Positions 33,101-43,900 of a stretch of 64,000 nt of DNA are shown here, piece after piece. The notes below the pieces were generated by a model. That model was not told the origin of the DNA. It saw only the letters and a list, made by a program, of their open reading frames with translations, and did not search any database. The stretch covers positions 39,005,501 to 39,069,500 of the forward strand of contig NC_091966.1 in the NCBI RefSeq assembly GCF_036711975.1, in the 5' to 3' direction. The stretch is from Onthophagus taurus. Its lineage: Eukaryota; Arthropoda; Insecta; Coleoptera; Scarabaeidae. A program made the translations under genes and the position numbers. Each line of letters begins with the position of its first letter. Position 1 is the first letter of the stretch.

Positions 33101-36100
33101 AACTCTTACACAATCAATTGCTTCTTGTCCAAATAAAAATTTTCCAGCCATCCCAGCCGCTTTTAATAACGCTCTTTTAACAATTCCCTCATCTGCTATA
33201 TTTAAATTGATACGCAACAAACAATCAATAGCTTGCTTATGTTGACCGGCGAGGGCCCATTCATTTGCCTTTGAAAGTATCGTTTCTAAATCCATCGTTG
33301 AATCTTTCCCATGATTTGAAGAGCTATATTCAGCTTGAAGCGATGGTAAATGAGCTGGGAGATAATCACGGCAAACTCTTAAAGCTTCAATCCACATTTC
33401 TAAATCAAAAAACAAATTTTAATTAAATTTACTTTAAATTTAAAATTATTTACCTGAAGATTTATATTTTTGAACAATAATTTCAGGCATTTGAGCTCTT
33501 AATAACAACGATTCGAAATCAGTGTAATTCCCATCTGAGAAACAATGAAGTGCTTGGGCTTGTAAAACATCGGAAACAGCGGAAGGATCATAAGTTTCGG
33601 CCACTCTTAAGGCGTGAATCCAATTTTGACAGTGCGTATACATAAAAATGGCTTCTTTCGGTTTTCCGGCTGCGATAAATTCGCTTTCGGCTTCCGAAAA
33701 TTTCCCATCATCTTCCAAAGCCATTGCGTATTTATAATGAACCTCACTAACTTTTGATGGTAAATTTTTACACAATTGGAACGCAAAGTCGTATTGATAC
33801 GTTTCGCACGCATAATCAATACAGGCTTCTAGGATTCCGTATTTGTTTAAAAGTTTTATTGCCGAATCTATCGGTAGACTTCGTGACCAAAGAAAAGCGA
33901 CTTGATTTGCTGCGGGAGCCCCGCCGTTTTCTTTAGCTACTCGATACGATTCTTCCCAAGATCCTAGTGATCGATACATATTCATAGCTGATTTCCATTC
34001 GCCGACGGCGAGGAAATGTGCTTCGGCAGCTCTGTATTTTCCTTGCGTTTCCATTTGTTGCGCTAGATGCATGTGAGTTGTTGGGAGTAAATCGGGATGA
34101 TACTTTTCGACTAATCGAATCATGTTATCGTATTGCTCAGCTTTTTTATACATTGCAATCGCTAAATCGGCTTCGTCAACGGAGACGTATAATTTCTCGG
34201 CTTCTCTATATTTTCCTTGTTGTTCTAGTTCTTCAGCTTGTTTGATATACATGCTTATAACGTCGGCTGGGTCTAAATAAGCGGAGGCTATTGAGTGAGC
34301 TTTATCCCATTGGCCCGCTTCGTTGTACATAGAAACGGCTTCTTTGTACATTTCGGCTTTTATAAACATCTTTTCCGCTATGTTATATTCTTTTATTGAG
34401 GCGTAATGTTGCCCTAATGTTTTGTAATATTCTTTAACTGAATCAATATCGTCGATAACTTGGATGATATGAACAGCTTTTTTCCATTGTCTAGCGGTAA
34501 TTGCGGAATCTAAAGCTTTCATGGTTCGCCCGGCTTCGATGTAATGACTTATTGCGGCATCCATTTGTTTATTTTCAACTAAATAGTCTCCCCATTCTTC
34601 TTCTAAATCAACCACTTGATCTGGATTGATTATTCGGGCTAATTCAACGGCTTTATTCCAAACTTTTCCTTTTCTATAACATTCTAAAGCTAACTCGGTT
34701 TTATCGAGTTTTTTGTAAATTTCAGCTGCGGATTCAAATAATTCGTGCTTTAATAATTTTTTTAAAACGACCGCTACTAAACTGTGATCGGAAATTAACT
34801 CATTTTGTTTCAATAATAAATTAGACGCTCTAACTAATCGGTTTGATTTGACATACATCGACATTGCTTGTTCGTAATTTCCTTCATCCTCCATGATTTG
34901 GCCGACTTTTTCGTATTGCCCACCGTTTAAAAGTAACTTAACGTGTTCTTCTTTTAAATCTGTTAATTTATTGTAACCACTTTTCGTGGCTAATCGAATA
35001 ACGGAATCCCATTTATGTAATTTTTTGTACATATTCAAAGCGCCATCTAAATCCATTTGTTCTAAATAAATATTTTCGGCTGTATCTAAATTTCCGTTTA
35101 GCACGGCTAATTTAGCCCAAACTTCGGGTGATCTCCCCGGGCTGTTTTGATTCTCTTCAGACTCCTCCAACAAAAGTTTTTCGGTTTCATCCAAAAAGAA
35201 TACTTTGGAAATGTTTCCTAAACCCGCATAAGCCCGTTTAGCTAAAAATAAATCTTGATTTTTTAATCCGATGTTAACTAAGTTATGCCACATTGCATCA
35301 GCTTCTGATCCATTTCCCATTTTTTCTAAAAAAAGCACCGCTCTCCCATAATCATTATCATTTACAGCAGTTCCAAACTCAACTAATCCTTCATCTAAAT
35401 CAAATTTTATTGTATTACTCCCCTCAATTGTAATAACTTGAGTGCGCCCATTGTCTCGGATTACATCAACCACGTCACCTTTAACTTGAAGAATCGTTGG
35501 ATTTTCCGGTAAATCGATATTATACCAAACTGCTAAAGTATTTCCGGATTGAGCTACGGCTACATCGCTCGCTTCAACCCACTGTACGAAAGAAACCCCG
35601 CTAAATATACATTTTTTATCACTTGATAGTACCTCAATTAAAATTAATCTTTGTTTAACATCTCGAAACAACAATCGATTTCCGGTTTCGTTTAATTCAA
35701 GCCAATCAATTTTCGATTCATGATTGATCTGAGCAATAGTCACCCCGGTTATTAAATCCAAAACGCAAACCGTTTTCAAATCAAGTAAATAAGCAAGCTT
35801 TTTATTATCAACGCTCGAATTACGCTCGTTTAAACGCACACTTAACAAATGCGGATTTGCAAATTCAGTTCTTACAGAATACAAAACTTCGTTTATTCCG
35901 TATTCAATTAAGGATAATTCACCGGCGTTAAACGCCAAACAAATGTTTTGATTGTCGAAATAAAATTTTTCATGTCTTCCCGTATTCGTCCATAAAACTT
36001 CACTTACTAAGTTGTTGCGTAAATCACCAACAATAAGTGTTTCTGATGTTCTAGCTACCGCGTAATTATCTTTCCCCATTATTTTAATATCATCAATTTC

Positions 36101-39100
36101 TTTGCCATAATATGAATTAATTACTACGTTTGGGTAATCACCGTCGATTAATGGTTTTATTAAAATTTGACTTGGACCAACGAATGTTATTTCGTATTTA
36201 TCTTTCCAAAAGGTTCGTCTTAAAACTAAAACAAAAAATATATAATAAATATATTATAACATATTTGAATTTATCTTATTTTATATTTATAGTTATTTAT
36301 GAAATGTCCATTTTGATTTAAGTAAGATGTTCGTAACAAGTCTAGTGAAAGAGAGAAAACAAATTTTATTTATAGATGCAAAAAATAGAAATAAATTAAA
36401 AAAAGGGAGTATATAAATACAAAAAAAAGTTATAAATTAAAACTCAGCCAAAAATAGGGCTATCAACCGGAGTCTTTCTGCCCATACAAGTTCTAGTTAG
36501 CGGCAGCTTCAGTCTTTTCTGTTCATCAACAGTTTTTGAAGAAGTGGTGGTTTACTCTAGGGATAATGAGCATATGGTGGAGAAGATTGGTAGGGAAATT
36601 TAGGGTGGTTTTATGAGATAAAGATTGTATACGGGAAGTTAATGGGAGGGATATTAGTGAGGTTATAAAGGAGATCATTGCTAGGGTTGAAAAGAGGATT
36701 TTGGGGATTCCTTATTCGTGTTATAGACCTCAATGGCGATCTTTCTGCGACTTCTAAATGATGTGCTGATGTTCTAAGCGCATCGTTTAGAAGTATAGAT
36801 CCATATTCTATAATTGGTCCTATCACTGGCAGCAGTGAGATGGGGCGGTAATTTGCTGGGTCGGAAAGTGAGGAATCCTTCTTGGGGACGTAGATTATGA
36901 TAGAGGTCCTCCAGTCTTGTGGAAAATGTTGAGTTATGAGGCAGAAGTTAATTATTTCCCTGATGTAGGAGTGAATATCAAGGTCCAAGCTTCTCAACAC
37001 CTTTCTCGAGACGTTATCATAACCAGGAGCCGTGTTCTTTCCTTGGCCTAGCAGACTGAAATATTCGTCCTTCAGCATAATAGCATCTTCAGATGTTTCA
37101 GAGGGATTTATAAAAGCAAGTTGATACCAGTTGTCTATTGTGCTTTTGTTCTGGGAACAAAATGAGGCATTCTCAGCAAACGAAAATATTCCTTCCAAGC
37201 AGTCAGCATGGATGTTAACAATTCCTTCAGGGTTCGAATGTGCAGCTCCATCAGTGGGATCAGTGAGCTCTTTTATTTCAGAAAACTTTTGGTATCTAGA
37301 CAGTTTACGAACTTCCTGCCAATAATTTTTCCCCTTACATAAATTGATTTTGTTGCAGGCTTCCATATATTTCTCCGTTCTATGTTGCTGTACTAGTTTT
37401 TGTTGAGCTTGTTAAACTTATTTTTCAGTTCAGGAATCTCGCATGCTCTAAAGTCTCGGTACAGCCGTCTCTTATCTTTGATTAGGCGGATGATGAATGG
37501 TAGTAACGGAAAGGTGTAATATTTACAAATTCTAGATGGGCTCGCTTCGTCTACCGATTTCTTAAGTTTTTCATTAAACTTTGATATCACCTCCGGTGTA
37601 ATTACAGGATCTGCTCTTATGAAGTCTTTCATTGCTAAGTTGACTCTCTCCATGTTGCAAAGTTTGTAATTTTTAGTTATAGTTGGAGCAGGTTTAGATA
37701 ACTTTGATGTTGTGTTGATGTGAACAAGAAAACCCAGGTGGTCGGAGCACAGGTCAGGAACAACCTCTACTAAGATGATTAGATGTCTCAAATTTCTTGT
37801 GCAGAAAAACAGGTCTGGAGTGGAGTTCGGATTGTTCTCCATAACGTACGTGAGAGGTGTCTTGACAGAAATGTTTTTCTCTAATTATTTACCCTTACTG
37901 GAGACGTAGTTAATAAAGCGTTGACAATGGTCATCATTCAGGGTCTAGCTTTGCTCCAGTAATGATGCTTGATATGCTTTTTTAATCAAAGCCCTATAAG
38001 TAAAATTCTTCAGTTCTTTTGCGTTTTTGACTTCATCAGTTGGTTAGGCATTCCCAGAACCACGTTTTCTCTATATTTTTTTCAAATTACACTTTTTCAG
38101 AGCTCTACAATTTTTGGTTTGCAGCCTTTTGTTTCTAAATGCTCCATCGAGATCCATACCGCAAATATTGCGTCATTTTAATTGGCCAGAAATTCACACA
38201 TACAGTTCCTAATTTAATAATAAAACTTCCTTATTCAGTTAGGTGACAATGAAACGAATCTGAGTTTTCACACGTGAAATTAACAAAGCTTAGTTCTCTG
38301 CGAATTTGTAGCTTTTCTAATGGCGATCTCTTCCTGTGTATTGTTCAGGAACTTCCCAGCTTCGTTAAGAAGAGACATTACAATTGGATGCAATTATGTC
38401 ATCGGGAAAGTGTTTTTTGTATTTTAGTTTACGAAACGATATAATAAAAATTGTTGATATTTAGTCCAGGATTACTCTGGGTTTAGTTCTCTGCATTCCT
38501 CACTCGATGACATTTGCATTTAGATCACCCACCAGCAATTATTCAGGTAATTTTTCAGATAAAACATTCTTCAATTTCCGTTAGATAGTAACTAATAAAT
38601 GTAATCTGCTCTGTTCGAACCCAGATGAAACCTTCTCTCTCCTCATATTCTTTACACATTTAATATAAAAATGTTCCACCTGGTCCATATTTCTCTGGAC
38701 TTGAATCGTCCTCTAAGCCTTTTTCCATATACAGCTTGTTTAGAAATTCTCTTGGGAATTGCTTTATCCCTCATTTTCTCCGCATGACCCTACACAAGTG
38801 GCACACTTTTATGAAATTGGGGTCTAGATCCCCATATAATGCAGAGTTATAGCAACTTCGTCATTAACCATGTTCCATCCTGCCTCCAAATATGTGTTGC
38901 AGGATCTTTCTTCAAATGTCGCTAGCAATGATATCAACATCATCAGCAAAATCCAGATTTGTACGCTTTTGTTGATAATTGTGCGGCTGGTGTTGGTTCC
39001 CACATTCTGTATGACCTTCTTGAGTGCCATGTTGAAGAATATGCATTTATAATAGTATCATCCTCGCGTAACCTTTTATTTATTCTGAATCTAAGTGGTG

Positions 39101-40377
39101 TTCCATTTTATATTCTTACTACACTTTCTACCTTCACTGTTTGTTCTACTACCAGAATTAATGTAAGGCAAACTCAAAGATGTGACTTAGTTTAAACATA
39201 AGTTTAGGGGTCATAGTACTTAAAGTACCAAAATTAACGTAAACTTGAAATCAATTTGTGGCTTTTTTACCTGTTTCAAATAAAAGTAAAGATCCGGCAT
39301 TATTAGCAACAACAACTTTAAATCCGTCCATATTCCAAGATATTGAACTAACAGTGTAAAAATGTTTGATTTCTTTTTGCGTTGATTCTTCCCATAAACT
39401 ATTTCTAGGGTTCCATGTATAAACTCTTAATCTATCAAAACTTCCAACCATAACAGCCTAATTAAAAAAATATATCTTTATTATTCTATGTTCGAATCAT
39501 TTTAATTTTACCTGTCCACTTGGACTAGAACAAGCAACAGTAAACTCCTTTTCATTATTATCTCTACTATAATCAAATTGTCTCATAACTTTCCCTTGAT
39601 TATTATAAAAAATCGCTCTTTTATCACACCCCCCCACAAAAATTTGATTTTGTAACCAAGACAATGCGCAAGGTGGTACGGGATGTACGAAAACCCTTCC
39701 TTGACTCTCCTGAGATTTGTCATCGTCGTTTACGTAAAATCTTATTACATTTCCGTCGACGTGTCCAGAAAGAAAACCTGTTCCCCTCATGTTCGAACAT
39801 AAATACACCACCATACTGTCTGCTGAATATAAACTTTGAGATTTATTGGATTTTATTTGGAGGGCGCGAACTCGACCGTCCACAAGACCGGCTATTATTG
39901 GTCCTGATAGTAACCAAATCATTGAAGTCACAGATGATGATTGCATGAATTTATTACAAATAGCCTTAAAAAAATCGATTAAATTAATAATTATTAAAAA
40001 CAAATATTAACTTACTTTCTTTTCACCCCATTTTTCACCTAATCTATACACAAAAACTATACAATCAGTTTGAGCAACAGCCAATTTTGTGGAATCAGAG
40101 TTAAAAGCGACACTTTTAATGATATAAGATTTTTTCCCCGCTTCCGAATTTGATGGTTTCGTTGAAAAGTGATCTTTCTTCTCACCGTTTTCATCGAATA
40201 ATAAAATTTGTCTCTCTGAAGTAGCAGCCGCTAATTTTGCCGAATTTGGGGACCATGCTACACAAATTATTTGTTGTGGTACATCCTAAAAAAGATAATT
40301 AAATTATCTACGCTAAAAAATAAAATAATTTGTATTACATAAGACTCTAGAATATTTTTAACGTATTTAAACTGCAT
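27120..40377 (-). CDS. IFT172: Intraflagellar transport protein 172
   Basis: Seven exons: 40377-40339, 40285-40016, 39964-39512, 39457-39271, 36225-33454, 33399-33090, 28323-27120. All junctions are GT-AG with matching phases, total 5235 bases, 1744 residues (human 1749). It starts 'MQFKYVKNILESY', like the human start. The N-terminal ~600 residues are WD40-type blades, two propellers as in the family ('DVPQQIICVAWSP', 'SFDRLRVYTWNP', 'GKKLAYLLDLK'-type strands). The rest is a long helical TPR-like solenoid with repeated 'A..MY..AG.W..A' units, e.g. 'EAVSMYNEAGQWDKAHSIA'. The C-terminus carries the conserved 'EWVLTISMDQNVDQTLP' block. IFT172 is a core peripheral subunit of IFT-B that carries cargo in cilia and contacts membranes and tubulin near the ciliary tip. 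In insects, cilia are found in sensory neurons and sperm. An X-box lies just upstream. Two introns are swollen by transposons and satellite. Confidence 0.95.
28440..28902 (+). pseudogene. RTE-like LINE relic, RT N-terminal part (IFT172 intron 6)
   Basis: Plus-strand frames read 'RVALKRMRNRKAPGKDRVTG' (the 'KNNKAPG.DG' RT block 0), 'QEQGIPTAWKNVEVIL', then 'FYQLVEQAGFGKGYSMIERL' and 'IHLVFIDYQR', i.e. the start of palm block A, before the sequence turns into the 266-bp array at ~28903. The same element resumes after the array at ~32400 with later RT blocks, so the array appears to have grown inside it. The catalytic aspartate of block A survives as 'FIDYQ'. Confidence 0.75.
28903..32400 (+). 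repeat. 266-bp dimeric satellite array (~13 units) in IFT172 intron 6
   Basis: The landmark AACGTCAAGTCTTTAAG recurs at about 29156, 29421, 29687, 29953, 30218, 30484 and 30750 and so on, spacing 265-266. Each unit is two related ~133-bp halves: one has TAACAGGAAATTTGGTATC, the other TAATAGGAAATTTAATATC. Central units differ by few bases; the first and last ones are much more diverged, the usual sign of homogenisation by unequal exchange. Sequence is A/T-rich with evenly spaced short A and T tracts. No coding frame. Confidence 0.9.
32401..33065 (+). pseudogene. RTE-like LINE relic, RT C-terminal part (IFT172 intron 6)
   Basis: 'YLNHLRFADNIVLISSDPEK' near 32570-32640 is the RT palm block C, with the second catalytic Asp of FADD changed to Asn, so it is dead. 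'LEQLHKVSADVGQNL' follows, then, after frame changes, 'LRTNQRAMDNAQSKRQ' and remains of the typical RTE C-terminus to 33065. The deleted middle of the RT corresponds to where the satellite lies. Confidence 0.75.
36600..38560 (-). pseudogene. Jockey-like LINE relic with internal RT deletion (IFT172 intron 4)
   Basis: Minus strand, 5' to 3'. Near 38530 'GDLNANV' is the endonuclease motif. At 37842-37393 comes the endonuclease end and linker ('VPDLCSDHLGFLVHINT'). At 37366-36611 is an RT start with 'SLLGQGKNTAPGYDNVSRKV', 'LITQHFPQDWRTSIIIYVPK' and 'PANYRPISLLPVIG'. It then jumps directly to a late 'PIIEYGSILLNDA' block, losing the catalytic palm. The 251-codon ORF is open only because the deletion kept frame. 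It is an inactive transposon in the intron, antisense to nothing host, on the same strand as IFT172. Confidence 0.75.
38600..39200 (-). pseudogene. Second decayed LINE RT fragment (IFT172 intron 4)
   Basis: Broken minus-strand frames read 'NGTPLRFRINKRLREDDTII' (a decayed 'GLRQGD' block) and a 'FADDVDI-like' patch near 38940-38960. This suggests a LINE of the RTE/CR1 group, distinct from the Jockey-like copy beside it. The reading is weak and family assignment uncertain. Confidence 0.35.
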
Positions 40378-40445
40378 TTTTATTCACACAACAATACTTG
40401 ACACTTGTAACTTTTATATTGACAGTAGTTTTGTATATAAAATTG

Positions 40446-40459
40446 GTTGCCATGGCAAC
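40446..40459 (+). promoter_or_regulatory. X-box (RFX transcription factor site) of IFT172
   Basis: GTTGCCATGGCAAC, a perfect 14-bp palindrome matching the ideal X-box half-sites GTTGCC and GGCAAC with a 2-bp spacer. It lies 69 bp upstream of the IFT172 start codon (40377). RFX factors (Daf-19 in worms, Rfx in flies) drive ciliary genes through this site at this kind of distance. Confidence 0.9.
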
Positions 40460-40464
40460 GCTGT

Positions 40465-40475
40465 TACCAATCGAT
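40465..40475 (+). promoter_or_regulatory. Possible DRE-like site near IFT172
   Basis: CCAATCGATAA contains ATCGATA, close to the DREF core TATCGATA. It lies between the X-box and the upstream FBXO25/32 gene. A short match in AT-rich DNA can occur by chance. Confidence 0.25.
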
Positions 40476-40941
40476 AATAATTTATGTAAAATATTAAAAT
40501 TAATTTTAACACAATGTAATTATACGCAAATTAATTATAAATTGATTAATTACTTCAACATTAATTAATATATGGTACTAAATTTCAATTATTAAATCAA
40601 ATTCAAAATTATTTTTTTTATTTTGAGTAATTAATTTGATTAATAGATGGCGCTATTCAAATTTAAATTTTGAAGGGTTTTATTGTTAAAAATAAAACGC
40701 AATAAAAGAATGATAGCATAAATAATATATTTATTTAAATATATATAATATATATAATTTAAGTTTAGTAAAATATCCATCGTGTTAATAATCAATTATA
40801 TTAGTAAATATCATAAATAGCAGCCTAGTTTTTATATTTTTTTTGGAGATACACGAAAATTCTTTATCACAATGCAGAAAAAACAAATAATAATTTAAAA
40901 AGTACGCACAGCGAAAACGACGGACTACGGTCCGGACGAAT

Positions 40942-43900
40942 CTACAGGGAGAAAAATTTTAGAAATGCCGAAGGAGGAATCGGACTTGGAGGAACTAAAC
41001 CTCCAGCTTCTTGGATTCGTGCCCGAAATTCCGGACATTGATCGGCTATACAAGGATGTCCCAAACTTCGCCAGAACAAACAGCAACAATAACGACATAA
41101 AGATAACATTTCCGCGTATTGTCGATCTTCAGAAATCCCATAATTTCTAAGTAACAAAATAAAATTAAATTTAAATCAAATCAAGTACAAAAAAAATACT
41201 TTTTTAAATTATGAAATAACTCCTTCCAATCATTAGTATCTTTCTTCAATTTCATAGTTTCAATTTGTTGTTGAGTAAAGTGATAATTAGTCAATTCTCT
41301 CCAAACTCTTTGTTCATTAACAACAACGGCAATTTCTTCGCACGCCTGAGCGCTGGCAGTTAAATCTCTATGATCAGATAATCTCAAAATAACCTCCCTT
41401 ATACATTCTTCTGGTAATTGTAAAAATTGCGGTTTCATTTCCGGATTAGGTTCACAAATTTGCATTCCTCCAGCTAAAGATAAAATCTTATCGATTTTAA
41501 TAGCGTGTTGATGCCACAACAATTGAGAACCCAAAGGTCCCCCCCAACATGCATTTCTTTCGGCAGCGCTTAAAGCTCTTAATTTGGCGATGAGTCTTCG
41601 TAAGCCTCTGGGGTTATGTTGGTTCGCGGTTGCGTAATTCGCTACTTCTTCAAGCATGGCAAGTAAGACCTTTTGGGCGCAACCCGATAAAGCGGTCATT
41701 TGTTGACCTACCAAAAGGTCAAGGAGGGCGCAAATATAATTGAATCTTCGAACGTCTTTTACGGCACTTCGAAAATCGAGCTTTTTTACCGCCTCGTCGA
41801 GACCATTGAAACCGGCTATCTACTTAAAAGAGGAAGTAAGCAAAAAATTTTTGTTATTTTTTTGTATTGTGTGTAAATTTATTTTGATTCATTTATGTTA
41901 CATTTAATACAAATCGATTATTTTATCTATATTTTTATAACACTTCTCTTATCAAACAATACACAAACTCAATTATGTAAATAAATACTTGACTCAAAAT
42001 AATTTGATCTGAATCATACCTATGTGAGTCAGTTTTCTTATTTATATTGTTAAATATTTATACAATAAATATTATACAAAACGTTTATTTAGAGCGACAT
42101 TCATAGCCAATTTTTCAAGATATTCTATAGATATCATCAACACATGCTAAATAATACATATAAATAAACATCTTGACATGAAGGATATATATATCACTGA
42201 TAACGTATCTCTTCTTAAACATTATTTAATAATTGATTTTGTAGGTCTTTGAAGATGGCTCTTAGCCGAAACTAGCAACTTTATTTTATAACTTATTATG
42301 GTAAGACTGCATGCAAGATGTTGTTAAGGAAACAAGATAACAATTTATTTGAGGGAATTACTGACGGCTTAATCTTTGTCCACCGGTATAATTTAACATC
42401 TTTTCTAAAGTAGTTTTGTAAGGCCCCATCTTGTTACCTTGGTCTTCAAATTAACCTTTTGTGACATTATCTCTAAACTCTCTAAACAACTGGCTAACTT
42501 CTCTGAGAGGCTATGATATGTTCGTGACTTAATTTTCTTCAACATAGATGATATGAGTCAAAAACACATTAAACGATGCCGCCTCATACAACGAAGTAAT
42601 CTAAACCTTGATTTCACGAGCTCGGAGCTAAGGAAATATAGAAGCAGTTGTAACCACAAAAAGGCAAAATGCAGATCGTTCAAACATGTCTCATGGTATA
42701 AGACGCCCGCATTCAAAAGGTATAACGGAATAGTGCGTGAAATCTGTAAGTACACTCCAAAGAAACGCAGGTCTACAATTCAATCCAGATCAATCCATGT
42801 GCTGAGGAATATCTGTGTCGTATGCGATGTCCAAATTTCGTGGGAGTGATCCATGCCGTTAGAGGATACTTGTAGAAACACAAAATTTAGCCATACCACA
42901 AATTTTGAAAAAACTATACGTTTACATATCACATTTCGAGACCAAGTGATTGTCCAAAATCTCTTTTGATGTAAAGATATACAGAACGAGTGAAATTTGT
43001 AGCGGTATCTTAACGCAATAAGATTTTGGTCATGAACGATCTTAAGATCATGGACATCGGCTCTTCATCCTCGGAGAGATGTCAAGGTCACGTCAGGATC
43101 AATGCACAAAAGTCATAAGCATAAAGTCAAGATAACGCTAGCACCACGTAACCTTGAATTCTTAGTAATCTTATTATACAAAAAATAATTATTGCTATTT
43201 TGATGCCGAGATTAAAGAAATGGAATTTTCCGGATACGTCTATAACAGTAGCAAGCCAAGGAACATCTAGCGATTTCTTATATTTGTCAAAGAAAACGCA
43301 CCACCCGAAAAAACAACAACAACCAGAGCAGATCGCTTTATCATGATTTCTGCATTAAGAGATCAAACCGCTACAATGCTCCAAAGCAGCCTTCGGCAAG
43401 CGCAAGGAACAACAGTTTCACAAAGATTAAGGAAAAGTGCTCTAACAGCTTACAGTCCAGCTACAAGGCCTGTTTTAGCCTGAAAACACCTTAATTGGAT
43501 AGAGTACGACTGGAAAAAGGTATTATATATTTACGGATGAGTGTAGAATCTACCTATATAATGCATACTGAAGAGTTGGCGAACGTTATGCTACTTGTAC
43601 ATGGTCACCTTGAGTTACTTTTGGGAATGACTCAGTCATGTTTTGAACAGAAATTACTTTTGAGACACTCGCAAATCACGTTCCGGTTAACAGAAACGCA
43701 TTAACAGCACGAGAATACATAGCAGAGATAATAGAAGAGCATATCGTGATTGTTGCTGGATTTTTTGGTGATTTTCTGTTAATGCAGAATAATGCATGAC
43801 CACACATGGCTGGAAAATCGTATTGTTTACGAATGAGTGCAGAATGCGTATACAGAGTGTCCCGAAACGCAACGTTAAGCGGGCACCGGGTGAGAGGCCA

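Noticed and set aside
36611-37366. 251-codon ORF as a host gene
   Set aside because: Its motifs are LINE RT blocks with an internal deletion; it is in an intron of IFT172 and flanked by endonuclease remains of the same element.
40965-41150. 61-codon plus-strand ORF
   Set aside because: It is antisense to the last exon of FBXO25/32, whose conserved Cys-rich C-terminus explains the open frame.
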